Source of the DNA: Paenibacillus silvestris
Lineage (GTDB): Bacteria > Bacillota > Bacilli > Paenibacillales > NBRC-103111
Length of the DNA stretch: 64,000 bases
Assembly: GCF_009882985.1 (NCBI RefSeq)
Contig: NZ_WTUZ01000014.1
Location: forward strand, 198,017 to 262,016
Direction of reading: 5' to 3'
Shown here: positions 61,284-64,000 of the stretch, piece by piece
Layout of the letters: the number at the start of each line of letters is the position of its first letter
Numbering within the stretch: the stretch's first letter is position 1
Program-made: the position numbers and the translations under genes
Notes under the pieces: model-generated
Seen by the model: only the letters and a program-made list of their open reading frames with translations
Told to the model about the DNA's origin: nothing
The model's database searches: none

Positions 61284-61295
61284 TACAACAAAAAT

Positions 61296-61343
61296 ACCAG
61301 CTTGCATATCTGCTCTTCTGAGCGGCCGTGCGGCTGGTTTTTT
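61296..61343 (+). terminator. Intrinsic terminator of clpP
   Basis: ACCAGC / GCTGGT with an inner GCTC / GAGC hairpin and a T-run of six. Confidence 0.85.
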
Positions 61344-61670
61344 ATTGTTTGGCTGGTTCATCCTTCATCTTCATCCTTCATCCTTCCTCATCCTAGGCCT
61401 TGCCCCCTTCTTCCTATCCTGCACCCCCTAACGGACATGACAGCCTCTATTTATCACTTTTAGCCTCCAAATCTGATTTATCGGACTCCAGAGCCGTTAC
61501 TTGCCACAAATAGCTCTATTAACGGATAAAACCTGTTAAATAACGTCCCTACAGTCCGATAGCTCTTCAGTTTCAAGCAAATAGCAATGAATAACAGCTC
61601 GCGTGTCCGTTACACTACGAAATCTTCTGCCGCGCACCTCATTTGACTTCCTGCCGCACCTGCAGCAAAC
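61344..61670. repeat. Gene-free region with an inverted-repeat element (61429-61612)
   Basis: At 61358-61390 ATCCTTC-type simple repeats occur. The segment 61429-61612 is bounded by perfect 9-bp inverted ends TAACGGACA and TGTCCGTTA and holds phrases such as CGGACTCCAGAGCCG that resemble the interspersed elements near 24.5 and 34.0 kb. No open frame is convincing. A MITE-like or structural non-coding repeat is a fair reading. Confidence 0.5.
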
Positions 61671-61694
61671 AAAAAAGAGCCCCAGAGGCTCCTC
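61671..61694 (-). terminator. Intrinsic terminator of the stalk-domain gene
   Basis: On the minus strand GAGCC TCTGG GGCTC and a run of six T, 60 bp past the stop. Confidence 0.8.
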
Positions 61695-61754
61695 TCCGCC
61701 GAAAATCTTCCGATTCTCCAAGCGATAAGGGTCTCCAAGGCTCTTAATCATCAA

Positions 61755-63524
61755 TTACTTCTTATCATCCAGTGGATAGAAGATAAGGTCAATCGGGAAC
61801 GCTGAGCCAGCCGGAGGCGTGAACTCGATATCCAGCGCGTCTTCCGTACCTGTGGTACGAGCCAGCACTTCCATGCCGTCAAACGCTGTAATTACACCGG
61901 AATACGGAACTGGAATGATCTCACCGTTAATTTTGAACGGCCCTTTGAACACGCCGCCTCTAGCCATAATCATAACAGCCATTTTGCGCGGCTTATCCGT
62001 ATGGATTTTATAAACCACACCATAGTTTCCGCCATTCTCTACGTTCTGCTTGCGCATCACGTCATAACCTTTGACGAATGGATCGGTCTTGTTATCGCCT
62101 ATCGTCAGCACAGATGTTTTGGCAAAGTTCGCCGCATCAATGTCCCACTTGATCTCCGATACCGGGAATGTTCCCCTCACATGACCATTGAAGGCCAACA
62201 AAGGAAGTTCTTTCACTGTATTAGACGTTAACTTTTGATCCGTAACCGCGAAAGACATTTGCAACTCGCCATCTGTTTCCACATCATAGAATAAATTCAC
62301 GCCTTGCCCTGGATAAAAGTCTGGAAGCTTCGCGTACACGTAAGTCTCGTGTGGAGCAACCGTCATTTGATCTGTATACACATTGTTCAATAGGAAGTCT
62401 ACAGAAGCTTCACTGCCGATCAAATTAGCGTAAACGGAAGGGTAGACCTCACCTTTATTCGTCGTCTTGATTGTTACCGGTTTATCTGTATTATTCGTGG
62501 CGAAGATCGCCATCGTCATTTTTTGCTGTGTCCCATTGATATGGTCGGCATATAATCGCGCTTTGCCGTTGATTTTATCCTGATACAGAATCCCTTTTTC
62601 CGTAAACTCTTCAGGACTATCGCTCACCAGCAGCGTGCGGCCAGGAACCTCTGTTACTTTCCTTGGAAGCAGCGGAAGATCATTAAAATGAGACCAGATT
62701 GTTCCCCAATCCGATTTAATGAAACTGCCCACTGGTGTCATATAGATGGGGTATTCAACTTCACTCAAATAAGATTCATTCACAACTGTTACATAGCTTT
62801 TAAATAGCTTACTTTCGTGTCCATGGCCATCTTTCACAGTTAAAGTGACCGGATATTTACCTGGTTTAAAGAACGCTTCTTGTTTGCCAACCCAATCAAA
62901 GGACGCAATCCCTTCTGCATCCGGATCGTAGCTCAAGTCCAGATACTTCACAGGCTCTCCAAGACGGTACGTAGGCTTCGCAGTTGCAAACTTGGCTACG
63001 GGTCTAGAATTGCTGTCTTGATCAATGTAGATGCCCTCAGGCGTCTTAAAGTGGACAATCTCTACACGGCGCAGTTCATTGTTGTACGTATACTTCGCGC
63101 CCATGTAATCGGCAAGCCATGTCAGTTTAACCAGAAGCTTACCATTCACAATCGCAGCAACCGAATTAAAAGGCGTGTCTGTGCCATTTGTTGTAACTGT
63201 TTTGTGGTCGGCGTCCAGCACGATATTGTAGCCCGGAGGTGTCATTTGAATCGTCCGGGAATCATTATTCCACTCTACCTTGAACCCCATGGTGTCGCCC
63301 AAGAATTTGGCCGGAACGTACGTGCTTCCGTTAATTATAGTAGATGGTGCATCCAAATGAACCTGTTCCTCGTTCACGAATGCTTCTGCCTTATCGATAT
63401 AAAGTAAAATAAAGGACGAACTCGCCGATACGGCATGCGCTGCAGGTGCAGATATCGCACTAGCTAGAAACACGACCAAAGCGAGCATAACTGTAATCTC
63501 TTTCTTTAAAGCATTCCATTTCAT
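61755..63524 (-). CDS. Exported copper-amine-oxidase-N-like (stalk domain) protein
   Basis: 589 residues. Signal peptide about 1-32 (AISAPAAHAVSA). A copper amine oxidase N-terminal-like domain follows (about 40-165), with the repeated stalk pattern (NGSTYVPAKFLGDTMGFKVEWNNDSRTIQMT). A PKD-like region (about 185-250, YDPDAEGIASFDWVGKQ) and C-terminal beta-rich domains come next. No catalytic copper site is evident. Stalk domains are cell-surface modules in Paenibacillus. Start at 63524 behind AAAGGAG; the upstream in-frame reading to 63578 is less plausible. Confidence 0.82.
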   Translation of the reverse strand: MKWNALKKEITVMLALVVFLASAISAPAAHAVSASSSFILLYIDKAEAFVNEEQVHLDAPSTIINGSTYVPAKFLGDTMGFKVEWNNDSRTIQMTPPGYNIVLDADHKTVTTNGTDTPFNSVAAIVNGKLLVKLTWLADYMGAKYTYNNELRRVEIVHFKTPEGIYIDQDSNSRPVAKFATAKPTYRLGEPVKYLDLSYDPDAEGIASFDWVGKQEAFFKPGKYPVTLTVKDGHGHESKLFKSYVTVVNESYLSEVEYPIYMTPVGSFIKSDWGTIWSHFNDLPLLPRKVTEVPGRTLLVSDSPEEFTEKGILYQDKINGKARLYADHINGTQQKMTMAIFATNNTDKPVTIKTTNKGEVYPSVYANLIGSEASVDFLLNNVYTDQMTVAPHETYVYAKLPDFYPGQGVNLFYDVETDGELQMSFAVTDQKLTSNTVKELPLLAFNGHVRGTFPVSEIKWDIDAANFAKTSVLTIGDNKTDPFVKGYDVMRKQNVENGGNYGVVYKIHTDKPRKMAVMIMARGGVFKGPFKINGEIIPVPYSGVITAFDGMEVLARTTGTEDALDIEFTPPAGSAFPIDLIFYPLDDKK

Positions 63525-63707
63525 TCTCTCTATAACTCCTTTTGCCTTAGTTTGTGAGGTATGCGAGATAGAGGGCAAAGCAAATAGCCCTTTCCTTCAT
63601 TGACCACGTTCATTAGACGCCGCCAAGAGAAAAAGGTTGCTAATTCTTCTAAATGTTAACAAGATGGACACTTCTTAACCGTGACTACCGGAGCAGCGGT
63701 TAATTGC

Positions 63708-63735
63708 AAAAAAGCCTCCTCGAAAGGAAGCTTTT
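63708..63735 (-). terminator. Intrinsic terminator of the HPr-like gene
   Basis: On the minus strand AAAGCTTCCT TTCG AGGAGGCTTT with a T-run. Confidence 0.8.
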
Positions 63736-63741
63736 GAAGGA

Positions 63742-64000
63742 TTATTGGTTTTCCAATTCTTCCTTGCTAACTAACGTGACTAAAGCGTTTACAGCCTGCT
63801 CTGCATCCGAACCTTCTGCACTTATGAAGACTTCGGTCCCTGTGCTGATCGCGAGACTCATAATTCCCATGATGCTCTTGGCATTCACTTTCTTCTCATC
63901 TTTCTCAACAAAAATCTCAGATGAAAACTTATTCGCCTCTTGAACAAACAATGCCGCAGGTCTGGCATGAAGTCCTGTTCTCAACTTCACAACGACTGGA
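63742..64000 (-). CDS. HPr-family phosphocarrier, Crh-like, cut by the window end
   Basis: 86 residues visible; the first few lie past 64000. The sequence follows Crh of Bacillus (RTGL.ARPAALFVQEANKF, KKVNAKSIMGIMSLA) but keeps histidine in the active loop LHARPAA where Bacillus Crh has glutamine. The serine 46 equivalent is in KSIMGIMS. If H15 is used, it could carry PTS phosphate as HPr does, besides acting in catabolite repression with CcpA. It would lie downstream of whiA-type genes beyond the window in the usual order. Confidence 0.85.
   Translation of the reverse strand, partial: PVVVKLRTGLHARPAALFVQEANKFSSEIFVEKDEKKVNAKSIMGIMSLAISTGTEVFISAEGSDAEQAVNALVTLVSKEELENQ

Overview
The window looks like chromosome from a spore-forming member of the Bacillota, most likely Paenibacillus or a close relative. 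The reasons are strong AGGAGG-type ribosome sites, a GerA-family germinant receptor operon, a DUF3231 protein, a PdaA-type deacetylase, the order cggR-gapA-pgk-tpiA-gpmI-eno followed by secG-esterase-rnr-smpB-ssrA, and CtsR and Fur type operators. I see no rRNA, CRISPR array, insertion sequence or prophage.

Layout. 1-2.8 kb: trxA, trxB and a membrane-anchored parvulin foldase. 2.8-7.6 kb: a polysaccharide deacetylase, then a signalling cluster (NarL-type kinase, receiver-only regulator, degenerate HD-GYP membrane protein) and a divergent NarL-type regulator. 7.7-10.3 kb: an operon of three unrecognised exported helical proteins ending with a type I signal peptidase. 10.5-15.6 kb: two small genes, then an AraC regulator and a Fur-boxed siderophore importer that has no ATPase gene. 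15.7-24.3 kb: a 1,189-residue transporter-HEAT-cyclic nucleotide sensor fusion, a small alarmone synthetase, a coiled-coil exported protein with an apparent CTG start behind a terminator-like hairpin, a purine permease and an MBL hydrolase. 24.6-29.0 kb: a three-gene catabolic operon (ornithine cyclodeaminase family, M19 dipeptidase family, S15 hydrolase with a collagen-like insert). 29.1-35.7 kb: a hybrid kinase, CcdC-like protein, MFS transporter, a CHRD protein without a normal start codon, and a stand-alone RepB-primase-like protein. 35.8-40.6 kb: DUF3231 protein and a gerK-type A-C-D-B operon. 41.3-46.0 kb: a lipoprotein nucleosidase under a guanine-type purine riboswitch, a beta-helix surface protein, and an RQC-domain zinc-ribbon protein. 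46.3-53.0 kb: a duplicated ssrA 3' end, ssrA, smpB, an RNase R with a very long repetitive tail, an esterase, secG and an M50 protease. 53.1-60.3 kb: the lower glycolysis operon with its CggR operator. 60.4-64 kb: tRNA-Arg, CtsR-controlled clpP, a stalk-domain exported protein, and an HPr-like gene cut by the window end.

The best candidates for undescribed biology are the signal-peptidase plus exported-protein operon (7.7-10.3 kb), the riboswitch-controlled exported nucleosidase (41.3-42.5 kb), the primase-like orphan (34.8 kb), the RNase R tail (47.8-48.8 kb), the MFS-HEAT-cNMP fusion (15.7-19.3 kb), and the ssrA 3'-end duplication (46.3-46.7 kb). Three genes appear to begin at unusual codons (ATT at 34265, CTG at 21162, TTG at 42162). 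Interspersed AT-rich intergenic elements recur near 24.5, 34.0 and perhaps 61.5 kb. All functions were assigned by reading motifs; no search was run.
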